Shown here in pieces: positions 7,682-17,452 of a DNA stretch of 47,753 nt. Position numbers and translations under genes: made by a program. The notes under the pieces are model-generated. The model worked only from the letters and a program-made list of their open reading frames with translations. It made no database searches and was not told the DNA's origin. Positions within the stretch are counted from its first letter, which is position 1, and each line of letters starts with the position of its first letter. Origin of the DNA: a virus; IMG/VR virus record IMGVR_UViG_3300031565_000064, positions 1-47,753 of that record; one strand, 5' to 3'.

Positions 7682-9232
7682 ATGGGACAAAGAGTAAGTT
7701 TACCAAGAGTAACGGGAGTATTCACATCAGACAGTAGAGCAATTTTAGGCGTTCCACAAAGAATTTTAGTGGTAGGGCAAAAGGTTGCAGCAGGTAGTGC
7801 TACATCAGGGGCTTTAGTTGAAAATATAGCTAATGGTGGAGCGGAGAATGCTTTATTTGGCGAAACTTCACAAATAGCAGGTTGTATAAGAGCTGTTAAA
7901 TTAATTAATCAACAAACACGATTAGATGCTATTTCACTTGACGACAATGGAGCGGGAGTAGATGCCACTGGAACTATTGCATTTACAGGAACTTCTGCAA
8001 CAGTAGCAGGAACTTATACAGTCAATATAGGCTCAAGAGAAAATCATAGTTATGATATAGCGGTAGCTATTGGAGACACTCCAACAGACATAGGCGATGC
8101 TTTAGTTGCAGCTATAACTGCCGATACTAAATCAAAAGTAACAGCGGTAAATACTACTGGTTCAGTTGCATTAACAGCAGTAAACGCAGGTACAATTGGA
8201 AATAGTATTGGTTTGGAAGTTCAAAATAGTGTGGCAGGAATTACTGTTACAGTAACAGGAATGGCAAGTGGAGCTACCGACCCTGTATTAACAAATATAT
8301 TTGATGTTTTAGGTGAAAATAGATATCAAACTATAGTGTTTCCAAGTGAATATGGTTTTGATTTTGTTACAGATTATTTAGACCCTAAATTAAGTGTAGA
8401 TAATATATTTTTAATTGGGGATGGATATTGCGGACAAACTGATACGCTGGCTAATTTGAAAACAGTAGCTAATGCAGAAAATTCTCAAAACCTAGTTATA
8501 TTTGGGAATGAACTTGTAAACGAAACACTTTATAAAGGTTCTGCAATGTTTGAACTGGATTATGTTAGGGCTGGTTATTTTGCAGGTTGGAAAGCATTAA
8601 AACTTACCGAAGGTGCAAACATAACAAGCAGAATTTCGTCAAGGTCAAGCGGGACAATAGATAGAGTTGGTGGAGTTAGCCAAAATTCATATCCATTTTT
8701 CAACACGCCATTTGCTGAATTACCTTTGATAGACACAGGCAAAGGATTTTCACAAACTGAAATATCAGAATTAAACGCAACTGGTATTTCTGTGGAAGGA
8801 AATAATCCTGCAAATACAAGTGTTGTTTTAGGTGAAGTTGTTACCACTTATAAAACTGATGCTCAAAGTAACCCCGATACTACTTTTAAATTTGAAAATA
8901 TAAAACTTACTACGGATGCAATTAACGAATATTTTTTCAATAATTTAAAAGCTGATTTTGACCAAAGCAGAGCTACATTTGGAGACTTAACTGCAAACGC
9001 TGCAATCGCTAATGAAGATAAGGTTAGAGTTGCAATGACAACTTACTATAAACAGCTTGGTGATTTGCTTTTAGTTGAAAAGGGTGAAACAAGTAGAAAG
9101 TATTTTAATGATAATTTAACAGTAACGCTTGACGGTTCTACTGGTAAATTTACCATTACTGGAAAAGTAATAAGTATTATTCAGTTAAGAGAAATTGACT
9201 ACAATTTCAAAGTTGCTTTTCAAGCAAGTTAA
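7682..9232 (+). CDS. Tail sheath protein (Mu gpL-like)
   Basis: 516 residues. The N-terminus (RVTGVFTSDSRAILGVPQRILVVGQKV) and the arrangement of an N-terminal domain, an Ig-like insert (about 95-200, many Gly/Thr/Ala) and a C-terminal sheath core (LDYVRAGYFAGWKALK, TSRISSRSSGTIDRVGG, YNFKVAFQAS at the end) fit the Mu-like contractile sheath family. It polymerises around the tube and contracts on infection. Directly upstream of the tube gene, as in Mu. Good AAAGGAG site. Confidence 0.92.
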   Translation: MGQRVSLPRVTGVFTSDSRAILGVPQRILVVGQKVAAGSATSGALVENIANGGAENALFGETSQIAGCIRAVKLINQQTRLDAISLDDNGAGVDATGTIAFTGTSATVAGTYTVNIGSRENHSYDIAVAIGDTPTDIGDALVAAITADTKSKVTAVNTTGSVALTAVNAGTIGNSIGLEVQNSVAGITVTVTGMASGATDPVLTNIFDVLGENRYQTIVFPSEYGFDFVTDYLDPKLSVDNIFLIGDGYCGQTDTLANLKTVANAENSQNLVIFGNELVNETLYKGSAMFELDYVRAGYFAGWKALKLTEGANITSRISSRSSGTIDRVGGVSQNSYPFFNTPFAELPLIDTGKGFSQTEISELNATGISVEGNNPANTSVVLGEVVTTYKTDAQSNPDTTFKFENIKLTTDAINEYFFNNLKADFDQSRATFGDLTANAAIANEDKVRVAMTTYYKQLGDLLLVEKGETSRKYFNDNLTVTLDGSTGKFTITGKVISIIQLREIDYNFKVAFQAS

Positions 9233-9255
9233 TTTAATAAAAGGAGTATAAAAAT

Positions 9256-9639
9256 ATGGCAGAATTAATTAGTACACCATCTATAGTTATAAACAACGAA
9301 AATATAAAAATAAAGCCAAATTCTTTTAGCTATACAGAAGGATTTGGTGAGGCTATAAAACGAACTGAAAGTGCAGGCGGAGGAAGTGTAAGTACTGTTA
9401 CAGCAAGAAATATAGAAACAGCAAAGTCAATGATTAAGTTCACATTAGAACCATTAGCAGAGAATGCAGACAAGGTAAGGGAATGGAAAAATAACTTTGA
9501 AAGTAATGTAATTCAAGCTACTGGGGAAAATAATTTTACCCGCTCTTTTACAAGTGCTGTTTTAATTAATGACCCTGAAATTGGATTAAGTGCTGATGGA
9601 GAAATATCATTAGAATGGGAAAGCGACCCAGCAAGTTAA
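9256..9639 (+). CDS. Tail tube protein (Mu gpM-like)
   Basis: 127 residues, the expected size for the Mu tube protein. It has the expected beta-rich layout (IVINNENIKIKPNSFSYTEG, then ITARN-like strand, ending ISLEWESDPAS). It lies 23 bases after the sheath gene with an AAAAGGAG site, and before the tail chaperone pair. The tube is the inner channel through which DNA and tape measure pass. Confidence 0.87.
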   Translation: MAELISTPSIVINNENIKIKPNSFSYTEGFGEAIKRTESAGGGSVSTVTARNIETAKSMIKFTLEPLAENADKVREWKNNFESNVIQATGENNFTRSFTSAVLINDPEIGLSADGEISLEWESDPAS

Positions 9640-9659
9640 AATAAAAAGGAGTTGTATTT

Positions 9660-10172
9660 ATGATGAAAGAGATTAAACATAATCTAGAAAAACCGTTTGA
9701 ATATGCTTATAAAGGCGAAAAGGTATTTGCTAAACACATTACTATGAAATCTCCTACAAGGTATGTTTTAAATGATTTATCTATATTAGAAGGTGAGTTA
9801 TATAAATCAATGATGAACGCTCAAAAACTTTTACCACCAAAATCAGATAATGAAAAAGATAAAGAAATAGAAAAATTAAATCAAACTATATCTGATTTAA
9901 AAGCAGGCAAAAAATCAAAAGAGCAATCTAATAATAGTGTAGATTTAGATAATGCTGGTAAAATGATGGCTATGGGTGGTGCGGATATGGCTAAATGCTA
10001 TAAAGCATTTGATAGAATTTTGACATCTCAAAATAGTCAACTAAAATCTGCGTTAATTGATGACAAAGAGCCTATAACAGAAGTTATTTTATCTAATATG
10101 GATTTAAAAGATTATAAATCTCTTTTTGATAAATATATAAACCATTTTTTAGAAATATCCCCCGAGAGCTAA
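9660..10172 (+). CDS. Tail assembly chaperone, zero-frame product (Mu gp41/lambda G-like)
   Basis: 170 residues when read without frameshifting. The N-terminal part (KHNLEKPFEYAYKGEKVFAKHITMKSP) is typical of the Mu-like tail-tube chaperone family, and the middle is a charged coiled coil. It lies between tube and tape-measure genes, where contractile- and siphophages make a short chaperone and a -1 frameshifted extension. The slippery heptamer lies 8 codons before the stop. Two ATGs start the gene in tandem (9660 and 9663). Confidence 0.85.
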   Translation: MMKEIKHNLEKPFEYAYKGEKVFAKHITMKSPTRYVLNDLSILEGELYKSMMNAQKLLPPKSDNEKDKEIEKLNQTISDLKAGKKSKEQSNNSVDLDNAGKMMAMGGADMAKCYKAFDRILTSQNSQLKSALIDDKEPITEVILSNMDLKDYKSLFDKYINHFLEISPES

Positions 10173-10184
10173 TCGGTTCGGGGG
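10145..10184 (+). promoter_or_regulatory. Programmed -1 ribosomal frameshift site
   Basis: The heptamer T TTT TTA at 10145-10151 is in the exact zero-frame phase (cat ttt tta) for the classical X XXY YYZ slip. It is followed by a 7-base spacer and a hairpin whose 7-bp stem is CCCCCGA (10159-10165) with TCGGGGG (10178-10184). A -1 shift here enters an open frame that runs to 10357. All three elements are visible in the sequence; efficiency cannot be judged. Confidence 0.88.
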
Positions 10185-10357
10185 AGGGATTTCTAAATGA
10201 GATTATTGCGAGATTGCTAGTTTACTATAAAGGCGGTATAAGTTTAACTGAATTTTTAAATATGGATTTATTAAGCATATTTGAATTTAATAATATCGCA
10301 ATCAAAATGAATGCAGAAGAAAAAAAAGCATACGATAAAGCTAAAAGGCAAGGATAA
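10151..10357 (+). CDS. Tail assembly chaperone, -1 frame extension (lambda T-like)
   Basis: After the slip at 10145-10151 the -1 frame encodes about 68 further residues (RNIPRELIGSGEGFLNEI, then ARLLVYYKGGISLTEFLNM, ending KAYDKAKRQG) and stops 2 bases before... directly at the tape-measure start. It has no ATG suited to independent translation near its beginning, which supports expression only as the extension of the 9660 product (about 232 residues in total). In lambda and Mu-like phages the longer form binds the tape measure. Confidence 0.82.
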   Translation, partial: RNIPRELIGSGEGFLNEIIARLLVYYKGGISLTEFLNMDLLSIFEFNNIAIKMNAEEKKAYDKAKRQG

Positions 10358-11995
10358 ATGGCATTTCAAGAAAGTTTTTTAATTAAAGCGGTAGACCAGT
10401 TTAGTAGGGTTAATCGTAAATTTGCAGACCAAATAGAAAAAAACAGAAAGAGTATAAAAAAGTTTACTTCTAATTTGGAAAAAGCTAAATTTGCTTTTAC
10501 TGCTTTTGCTGGTGCTATTGCTTTAGGTTTTACTGCAAGTGTGGTAAGTGCTGCTAAATTTGAAAAGGGAATTACGAATGTATTTACTTTGCTTGATAAA
10601 CCGCAGATACAACAGTTTGGTAATCAGCTTGAAATGGCTCAACGGAATGCGGTTAGAATGGGCTTTGCTATTGAAGATGCAAACAAAGCATTATTTGATA
10701 CTGTTTCAGCTTTGGGTGCAGGTAAACAGGCATTAAAAACTTTTGATATTGCAAATAAACTAGCTATTGGTGGGCAAACTGAATTAAGAATAGCGGTTGA
10801 TGGATTGACTTCTATTGTTAATGCTTATGGCAAAGAAACTACTGATGCTACAGAAGTGGCAAATGCTTTTTTCTCTGCTCAAAGAGCAGGTAAGACAACC
10901 GTTGCGGAATTGTCTGCAAGTATAGGTAGAGTTGCCCCCGTTGCAAAACAGGCAGGTATTGGCTTTAAGACTTTACTTGCAACCGCTTCACAATTAACTT
11001 TAGGGGGATTGAGTACAGAAGAAGCTACCACTGCTTTAAGAGGTGCAATAGCTGGTCTTATAAAGCCGACTGGAGATGCTGCAAAAGTAATTAAAAAATT
11101 TGGTATACCAATTGGTGCATCAGCTTTGCAAAATGCAGATTTCACAGAAGTACTTTTAAAACTTGCAAAAGCAGCAAAGAAAAACCCTGATGCTTTAGCT
11201 TTAATGATACCCAACATTAGAGCATTAACTGCAATATCTGCTATAGGTACAAAAGAGGTAGGTAATTTAAGAAATATAATTGCAAGTATAAATAAAGATT
11301 ATAAAGAGGGAACTGGTTTAACAGAAGCTTATGCTAAAAATGTGAAAACTTTAACACAAATATTTAAAGCTGTTGTTGGTAGTGTAAAAGATTTATCAGC
11401 TGAATTTGGTAAAGAATTATTTCCTATTTTAAAACCTATTGGTTTACAGATGATTAAATTGATAAGAGCATTTGCTGATTTATCTCCAAACACAAAAAAA
11501 CTTATTTTATTAATTACTGGATTAGTGGGTGCATTTGCAGGATTATTGGGTGCTATTGGGATATTGGTTGCATTTAAGGGAACATTAATTGCCATAGGTG
11601 CTGTTTTGGCTACCCTTTCATTACCTGCATTAGCTGTTGTTGCTACATTAGGAGCGGTGGGAGCTATAATTATTTATTGGAAACAAATATCAAAAGCAAT
11701 AAATGATACAGTAGATGCCATTGATAGATTTTTTGAAAGGATTACTAGATTTAGGGGAGTTGGCAAGGGACTGTTGAAAACTGCTTTAAGACCTTTGGGA
11801 TTAGGTGGTTTAGTTGATGTTAAGAGACCAGAACTTACACCACTTCCCGCAGGTGGGGACATAACCACACGGGCAGGGTTAGATGCAAACATAAATATTA
11901 ACGCACCAAAAGGCGTTGTAGGTAGTGTGGAAACTAAAACAACAGGAACTGAATTTGCAAATTTAGGAGTTAATTTAGCAGGAGCAAAAATATAA
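10358..11995 (+). CDS. Tail tape measure protein
   Basis: 545 residues. The N-terminal 340 residues match the TP901-type tape measure core (FEKGITNVFTLLD, then GIEDANKALFDTVSALGAG-like helices, AQRAGKTTVAELSASIGRVAP, GLSTEEATTALRGAIAGL). Residues about 380-445 form a long hydrophobic stretch with two or three membrane-insertion segments. It is short for a tape measure and predicts a short tail. The start lies immediately after the frameshift product's stop. Confidence 0.9.
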   Translation: MAFQESFLIKAVDQFSRVNRKFADQIEKNRKSIKKFTSNLEKAKFAFTAFAGAIALGFTASVVSAAKFEKGITNVFTLLDKPQIQQFGNQLEMAQRNAVRMGFAIEDANKALFDTVSALGAGKQALKTFDIANKLAIGGQTELRIAVDGLTSIVNAYGKETTDATEVANAFFSAQRAGKTTVAELSASIGRVAPVAKQAGIGFKTLLATASQLTLGGLSTEEATTALRGAIAGLIKPTGDAAKVIKKFGIPIGASALQNADFTEVLLKLAKAAKKNPDALALMIPNIRALTAISAIGTKEVGNLRNIIASINKDYKEGTGLTEAYAKNVKTLTQIFKAVVGSVKDLSAEFGKELFPILKPIGLQMIKLIRAFADLSPNTKKLILLITGLVGAFAGLLGAIGILVAFKGTLIAIGAVLATLSLPALAVVATLGAVGAIIIYWKQISKAINDTVDAIDRFFERITRFRGVGKGLLKTALRPLGLGGLVDVKRPELTPLPAGGDITTRAGLDANININAPKGVVGSVETKTTGTEFANLGVNLAGAKI

Positions 11996-11996
11996 T

Positions 11997-13187
11997 ATGG
12001 CAGATATATTAAAAGATTTAAAACCTGCAAGTTTTAGAGGGATAGAGTTTTTTGTTCAATCAGTTGATACAACTGGAGGTAGAAAAACTATTACTCACGA
12101 ATACCCAAATAGTAATACTAGGTTTGTAGAAGATGTGGGATTATTAGAAGATAGTTTTAGCATAACAGCCATAATTGCAGAGCCAAATTATTTTAGTAAA
12201 AAGCAAGCATTAAAAAACGCTTTAGATACAGCGGGGATAGGAATATTAATTAATCCTTTTGGAGATAGTGTTTCAGTTGCATTAGCAGAGCCGTATACAA
12301 TAAATGAAAGTAAAAATAATTTAGGTGTGGCTACTTTTACAATGTCATTTAGTAAAGCAAGCCGTAATATATTCCCTACTGAAACAGTAGAAAATGACAG
12401 CTTAATAGTAGACCAAGCAAATGAATTAGTAACAAATACGGAGACAAATTTAAGCAATAATTTAAAACTTAAAACAAATAATTTTACTAATTTTAATTTT
12501 GTTAAAAATAAACTTACAGATGTAGCAGATTATTTTGAAATAGCTAAAACAAAAGCCGAACAAGTTGCAGAAAAACTAAATGATTTTGATAGTAAACTTA
12601 TAGATTATAGAGCTAATTTAGTTGAGTTAATAAATAAACCTGATGAATTAGCAAGTGAAATAACTGATTTATTTAATTTTTTAAATGTACTTGCTAAAGA
12701 TGCTTTAGGGCAGATTGAGATGTATAAATATTTCTTTGATTTTGGAAGTGAGGATGAAGAGATAGTAGGTTCAACTTTTGCAAGAATTGAGAGAGAAGAA
12801 AACCAGCAAATAATAAATGAAAATATTTTAGTAAATAGTTTAAGTTTAGCATATCAAAATATTATCAATGTAGATTTTACAAATACAGATGAGATTGATG
12901 AATTATCTAGTATTTTAGAAACGCAATACGATGCTATTGCAGATAATGTTTTAGATACTACCACATATGATAACTTACAAGAATTAAGAAAAGAGGCAAG
13001 AATATTTTTTGATAGACAAAGAGCAATAGCGTATAGGGTAACGCAAATAAATACTAACTTAATACCTGCTACTGTTTTGACTTATGATTATTATGAAAAT
13101 TTAGATAATTGGGAACAAATTTTGAGTTTAAACAATAGTGTAGAGCCGTCATTTTTACAGGGAGAAATTAATATTTTAACACGATGA
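11997..13187 (+). CDS. DNA circularisation / tail protein (Mu gpN-like)
   Basis: 396 residues. The first 130 match the DNA-circularisation N-terminal domain of Mu gpN: LKPASFRGIEFFV, GGRKTITHEYPN, RFVEDVGLLEDSFSITAII, then ALAEPYTINE. The remainder is helical. In Mu-like tails this protein is part of the tail-tip/hub complex and lies after the tape measure. Starts one base after the tape-measure stop and overlaps the next gene by 4 bases (ATGA). Confidence 0.85.
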   Translation: MADILKDLKPASFRGIEFFVQSVDTTGGRKTITHEYPNSNTRFVEDVGLLEDSFSITAIIAEPNYFSKKQALKNALDTAGIGILINPFGDSVSVALAEPYTINESKNNLGVATFTMSFSKASRNIFPTETVENDSLIVDQANELVTNTETNLSNNLKLKTNNFTNFNFVKNKLTDVADYFEIAKTKAEQVAEKLNDFDSKLIDYRANLVELINKPDELASEITDLFNFLNVLAKDALGQIEMYKYFFDFGSEDEEIVGSTFARIEREENQQIINENILVNSLSLAYQNIINVDFTNTDEIDELSSILETQYDAIADNVLDTTTYDNLQELRKEARIFFDRQRAIAYRVTQINTNLIPATVLTYDYYENLDNWEQILSLNNSVEPSFLQGEINILTR

Positions 13188-14272
13188 TTATATTGGAAAT
13201 AGAAGGTAAAAGATACGAAAATTTTAAAAGTATAGAAATCCGCAAATCAATGGAAATGGTTAGCGGTGCTTTTACCTTTAATGCTACTAGTAATAATACA
13301 ACCGAATTTCCAATAAAACGCAGTGCATCTGCAAGAGTTTTAATAAATGATATCCCTATCATAACAGGATATGTAAACAGGGTAACTCCTAATTATGATA
13401 ATCAAAGTCATATTTTAATAATAAATGGAAGAGATAAAACTGCTGATATAATAGATAGTTCGTTGCGTTCAAATATTGAATTTAATACAGGCATTACTTT
13501 AAAAAGAATAATTGAAAAGGTAATAGCAGATTTAGGCATAACTGATATTAGTGTTATAGACAATGTGGGTAATATAAAAAAGTTTGATAAGTCGGAATTA
13601 GTTAGTGGCAGTGCTGATAAAAACGCATTTGAATTTATAGAAAATTACTGTAGATTAAGACAAGTTTTATGCACTACAAATGGAGATGGAAATATAGTTT
13701 TAACAAGGGGAAGTAAAGAATTATTACCTATTAAACTTATAAATAGAAAAAATAACCAAACAAATAATATTAAAAATGGCGATAGTTTTTTTGATGAGAT
13801 AGGTAGATTTTATAGAGTTACAGTTTTATCACAAGGTAATCCTAGTGCATTTGACGATACAAACATAGTAAGTAAAAGTGGTATTGCATTTGATACTGAA
13901 ATACGCAAAAGCAGAAGTCAAACAATAATTTCAGAACATTCTAGTAGTGATTTTACAAACAAAGAGAGAGCCACTTGGCAAGTAAATGTAAATAGAGCAA
14001 GGGGAACAGGCTATGCTTGTTTAGTTGAGGGATTTAAGATAGCACCTGATAAAACAGAAATTTGGCAACCTAATAAATTAGTAAAAGTAGAAGACGAATT
14101 TGCAAACATTAACTCTCAAATGCTTATTAGAGAATGTGTTTACAGATTATCAAATGATGTTGGTAGTGAGACACTTTTAACTTTAGTGCCAAAAGATGCT
14201 TATCAAGTAGAAGCACAATTAAACGAAGTTGAGGCTAGGGCAAATTTAACAGGGAAAGATTTAACACAATGA
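13184..14272 (+). CDS. Baseplate hub protein (Mu gpP/gp44-like)
   Basis: 362 residues. The order of strands and the segment SARVLINDIPIITGYVNRV followed by INGRDKTADIIDSSL and KRIIEKVIADLGI are characteristic of gpP-type hub proteins, which form the ring holding the central spike. A later WQPNKLVKVEDEFANI segment also fits. ATGA overlap with the upstream gpN-like gene and the downstream spike gene indicates one translational unit. Confidence 0.87.
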   Translation: MIILEIEGKRYENFKSIEIRKSMEMVSGAFTFNATSNNTTEFPIKRSASARVLINDIPIITGYVNRVTPNYDNQSHILIINGRDKTADIIDSSLRSNIEFNTGITLKRIIEKVIADLGITDISVIDNVGNIKKFDKSELVSGSADKNAFEFIENYCRLRQVLCTTNGDGNIVLTRGSKELLPIKLINRKNNQTNNIKNGDSFFDEIGRFYRVTVLSQGNPSAFDDTNIVSKSGIAFDTEIRKSRSQTIISEHSSSDFTNKERATWQVNVNRARGTGYACLVEGFKIAPDKTEIWQPNKLVKVEDEFANINSQMLIRECVYRLSNDVGSETLLTLVPKDAYQVEAQLNEVEARANLTGKDLTQ

Positions 14273-17118
14273 GTAAATTAGACAATATAATTAAATGGGC
14301 TGAAGTTACTTTGCCCGATAATGATAAGGATAATTTTTCAAGGTCTCAAGTTAAATCTATAGGGCAAAATCCTAAACAAATTACAAATATATTACCTTAT
14401 GGTTTTATATCAAGAGCACCTGTTGGAACAACGGCTCTTTTATTTAATGTTAATGGCAATGAAGAAAAAACTGTTGGTATTCCTATTAGCTCAAATAATA
14501 GAAAGAAAGCGGAACTTACAGAGGTTGGAATTGAAAATCCAGTTTCTAAAAATTATGTTTTATGTAGAGAAACTGGAGTTACTGAATTAAATGGAAGTGA
14601 TTATGAGGGTATAATAAAAATAGAAGATTTGACTGGTAAATTAAATGATTTAATAACCGAATTTGATACTCATACTCATAGCGGAGTTCAAACAGGTGGT
14701 GGCGTTAGTGGCGTTCCTGTAACCCCTGCAACTGCTTTTAATAAATCAGATTATGAAAATGAAAGTGTTAAACACGGATTTACAAGTGTTGCAAGCACAC
14801 CAAGCGGTAGCGGTAACGGAATTTTAAATTTAAATGGATTAACCGCACAAGTTCAATCATTTGCAGTAGGGATAGTAGGAAGTGATTTTAATATTTCAAG
14901 TTCGGTAAGTACTCATACCTTTAATTTACCGACTGCTAGTGCGGTAAACAGAGGAGCGTTGAGTTCTGCTGACTGGACTACTTTCAATAATAAACTTTCA
15001 AATATTAGCGGACAAGACCATAGTACTTTAATTAATTTAGATTTTGCAAGTGCGGGGCATACTGGATTTGAAAAGGCATTAACTTTTTCTACGGGACTAA
15101 CCCGCACAGGCGATACAATAACAACAGATGACACTCAAATAGTTCATAACAATTTAAGTGGTAAACAAGGTGGAGTAGCAGGACAATATTTTCATTTAAC
15201 AAACGCACAACATACTATCGCAACACAGCAGGCTACTACAAGTCAAGACGGCTATTTACTATCAAGCGATTGGAATATTTTTAATAATAAACTATCTGTA
15301 GAAACAGACCCTATATTTACCGCATCGCCTGCATTTGGAATTACAAGCGGAGATATAACAAACTGGGACACTGCATATGGGTGGGGAGACCATTCTACTG
15401 AAGGATATTTAAAAAACATAGTAGAAGATACAACCCCTCAACTTGGCGGTGATTTAGATACAAACTCAAACGACATTAAATTTTTAGATAATGATAAAGC
15501 AATATTTGGAACTGGTTTAGATTTTGAAATTTACCACGATGGAAATGATACTATTTTTAGGAATTTACTACAGGATAAGGACACAGTTTTTAATGTTAAT
15601 TTAGGTGGCGTTGATACGGAAGCGGTGAGGGTATCAGGTAGTAATGGTTATTTTGGAATAGGAACTTCGGACCCACAACAACAATTACATCTAGCCAAAG
15701 AAGGTGCTAATGGTGGTATTTGGTTTCAAGTTCACAGCAACACAGGCACAAATCACGGTATATTTAATTTTAATAGGGCAAGGGGAACACTAGCATCACC
15801 AACAGCAGTACAAAGTGGAGACAATCTAGGAAGTTTTAGATTTAACGGACACGACGGAACTGCAATAGGGGCAGGTTCTCAAATTATTGGGAGAGCATCA
15901 GAAAATTGGTCAGTGGGAAATCACGGGTCAGATTTAAATTTCTTTACAGTGGCAAATGGGGCTACTACAACAACACAACGAATGATTATAGGAAATGACG
16001 GAATTTTAAATTTATTAGAAAATCCTATAGATAATGTTGGCAATATAACTCACGATGATGCAACTGCAAGTGATTGGATATTTAGAAATTCAAATTTAGA
16101 TAAATTTACTAGATTTTTTGGTAATGACGGGGGATTAGATACAGAATTATTAACACTTGATTATGCTAACCGTAGTATAGGAATAAATCAGCCAAATCCT
16201 ACTAAAAAACTGCATATAACTGATGCAGTTACAGCAAATTCAGTCTGGGAACGAACAGGTGGAACTATATTTACACTCACAGCAGGTTCACTTTATGGAT
16301 TTATTGGAACACAGACAGATAACCAGTGTCGCTTATTAGTTAATGATACCCCTGTAATGAGATTAGGAGTTTCAACAAATAATTACAATATCTCTGTGGG
16401 TAATTTTGACGCAGATGAAAAATTACAAGTAGATGGAAATATATCACTAAAAGATGATAACTACAAAGCAATTTTTGGAACAGGCAAAGATGGAGAGATT
16501 TTTGTAGATAGTAATGATGACTTTAATATTAAAAATGTAACACAAGATAAAGATATTATTTTTAATGTTAATTACAGTGGCGTTGATACTAAAAGATTTC
16601 AATTATTTGGAGATGATACTTCTCAAGCAGTTACTATTTTTGGAAATGGTTTAAAAATACAAGGCGGTGCATTTACTTGGATAGACGAAGCAAGCGGAGC
16701 TAATGCGCGAGGTGAAGTATATTCAGATAGTGCTACTCAAAACGCAGGTTTTTTATTTATTAAAGGCAGGGGAACAGAGGCTAGCCCAGCTGCAATTCAA
16801 AGTGGAGATTTAATTTCTAGACATTCATTTTCAGGATACTATGACGGTTCAAACAGATTTACCGCATTACGAACAGAATATGAAGCAACTGAAAACTGGA
16901 GTAGTGGAAATAATGGTGCTAAAATGTCTTTCTTTACTACACAAAATGGAACTAGCATATTAAAAAATAATTTAACAATAGAAAATGATGGCGGTGTTTT
17001 TATGCATACTCTAAAATCAGGAGCTACGGCAGCAGGAGCTGGAGCTTCAAGTAAAGAGTTATGGATAACTAGTGGACACGCTACATTACCTGACGGAGTT
17101 TTAAATATAGCACCTTAA
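14269..17118 (+). CDS. Baseplate spike (Mu gp45-like) fused to a long fibre
   Basis: 949 residues, about five times the length of Mu gp45. Residues 1-150 match the gp45/gpV spike family, including PYGFISRAPVGTTALLFNVNG and the His pair DTHTHSG (135, 137), which in Mu and P2 binds the tip metal. The rest is fibre-like: ADWTTFNNKLS and SDWNIFNNKLS repeats, then two long related blocks (AIFGTGLDFEIYHDGND near 405 and AIFGTGKDGEIFVDSND near 755), each leading to QDKD-FNVN-GVDT. It ends without a recognised intramolecular chaperone. It sits in the spike position of a Mu-type operon. Confidence 0.75.
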   Translation: MSKLDNIIKWAEVTLPDNDKDNFSRSQVKSIGQNPKQITNILPYGFISRAPVGTTALLFNVNGNEEKTVGIPISSNNRKKAELTEVGIENPVSKNYVLCRETGVTELNGSDYEGIIKIEDLTGKLNDLITEFDTHTHSGVQTGGGVSGVPVTPATAFNKSDYENESVKHGFTSVASTPSGSGNGILNLNGLTAQVQSFAVGIVGSDFNISSSVSTHTFNLPTASAVNRGALSSADWTTFNNKLSNISGQDHSTLINLDFASAGHTGFEKALTFSTGLTRTGDTITTDDTQIVHNNLSGKQGGVAGQYFHLTNAQHTIATQQATTSQDGYLLSSDWNIFNNKLSVETDPIFTASPAFGITSGDITNWDTAYGWGDHSTEGYLKNIVEDTTPQLGGDLDTNSNDIKFLDNDKAIFGTGLDFEIYHDGNDTIFRNLLQDKDTVFNVNLGGVDTEAVRVSGSNGYFGIGTSDPQQQLHLAKEGANGGIWFQVHSNTGTNHGIFNFNRARGTLASPTAVQSGDNLGSFRFNGHDGTAIGAGSQIIGRASENWSVGNHGSDLNFFTVANGATTTTQRMIIGNDGILNLLENPIDNVGNITHDDATASDWIFRNSNLDKFTRFFGNDGGLDTELLTLDYANRSIGINQPNPTKKLHITDAVTANSVWERTGGTIFTLTAGSLYGFIGTQTDNQCRLLVNDTPVMRLGVSTNNYNISVGNFDADEKLQVDGNISLKDDNYKAIFGTGKDGEIFVDSNDDFNIKNVTQDKDIIFNVNYSGVDTKRFQLFGDDTSQAVTIFGNGLKIQGGAFTWIDEASGANARGEVYSDSATQNAGFLFIKGRGTEASPAAIQSGDLISRHSFSGYYDGSNRFTALRTEYEATENWSSGNNGAKMSFFTTQNGTSILKNNLTIENDGGVFMHTLKSGATAAGAGASSKELWITSGHATLPDGVLNIAP

Positions 17119-17131
17119 AGGAGCGTAAATT

Positions 17132-17437
17132 ATGGCATTACAATTAGATTATGTTTTAAATATTTCAAGCGAACCAAAAAATGTGTATGTAAAAATAGAG
17201 CAGGCTAATACTATTGTAAAAAAAGAAATTATAGACGAAGATACTGGCGAGTTAGCAGAAACTTTAAAGACATATATGAGAGTTAGTTTTTATAATTCTC
17301 AAACAGATAGAATAGCAGAAAAAAACCCTATAGAAAGGAAGTCATTTATATTTGAAAATCAAGCAATATCTAGTTTAGCGAGTTCATACACCTTACTAAA
17401 AACTCACGCTGATTTTACAGAGGCAATAGATGTATAA
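17132..17437 (+). CDS. Hypothetical protein in the baseplate operon
   Basis: 101 residues, preceded by AAAGGAGCG. The N-terminal half is beta-rich (LQLDYVLNISSEPKNVYVKIEQA) with an acidic loop (DEDTGELAET). Being between the spike-fibre and gp46 genes suggests a small virion or assembly component. No family recognised. Confidence 0.6.
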   Translation: MALQLDYVLNISSEPKNVYVKIEQANTIVKKEIIDEDTGELAETLKTYMRVSFYNSQTDRIAEKNPIERKSFIFENQAISSLASSYTLLKTHADFTEAIDV

Positions 17438-17452
17438 AAGGAGACAAACAAA

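Noticed and set aside
13168-13362. Antisense and other-frame ORFs across the structural genes
   Set aside because: They are shadows of clearly coding genes on the plus strand and lack ribosome sites.
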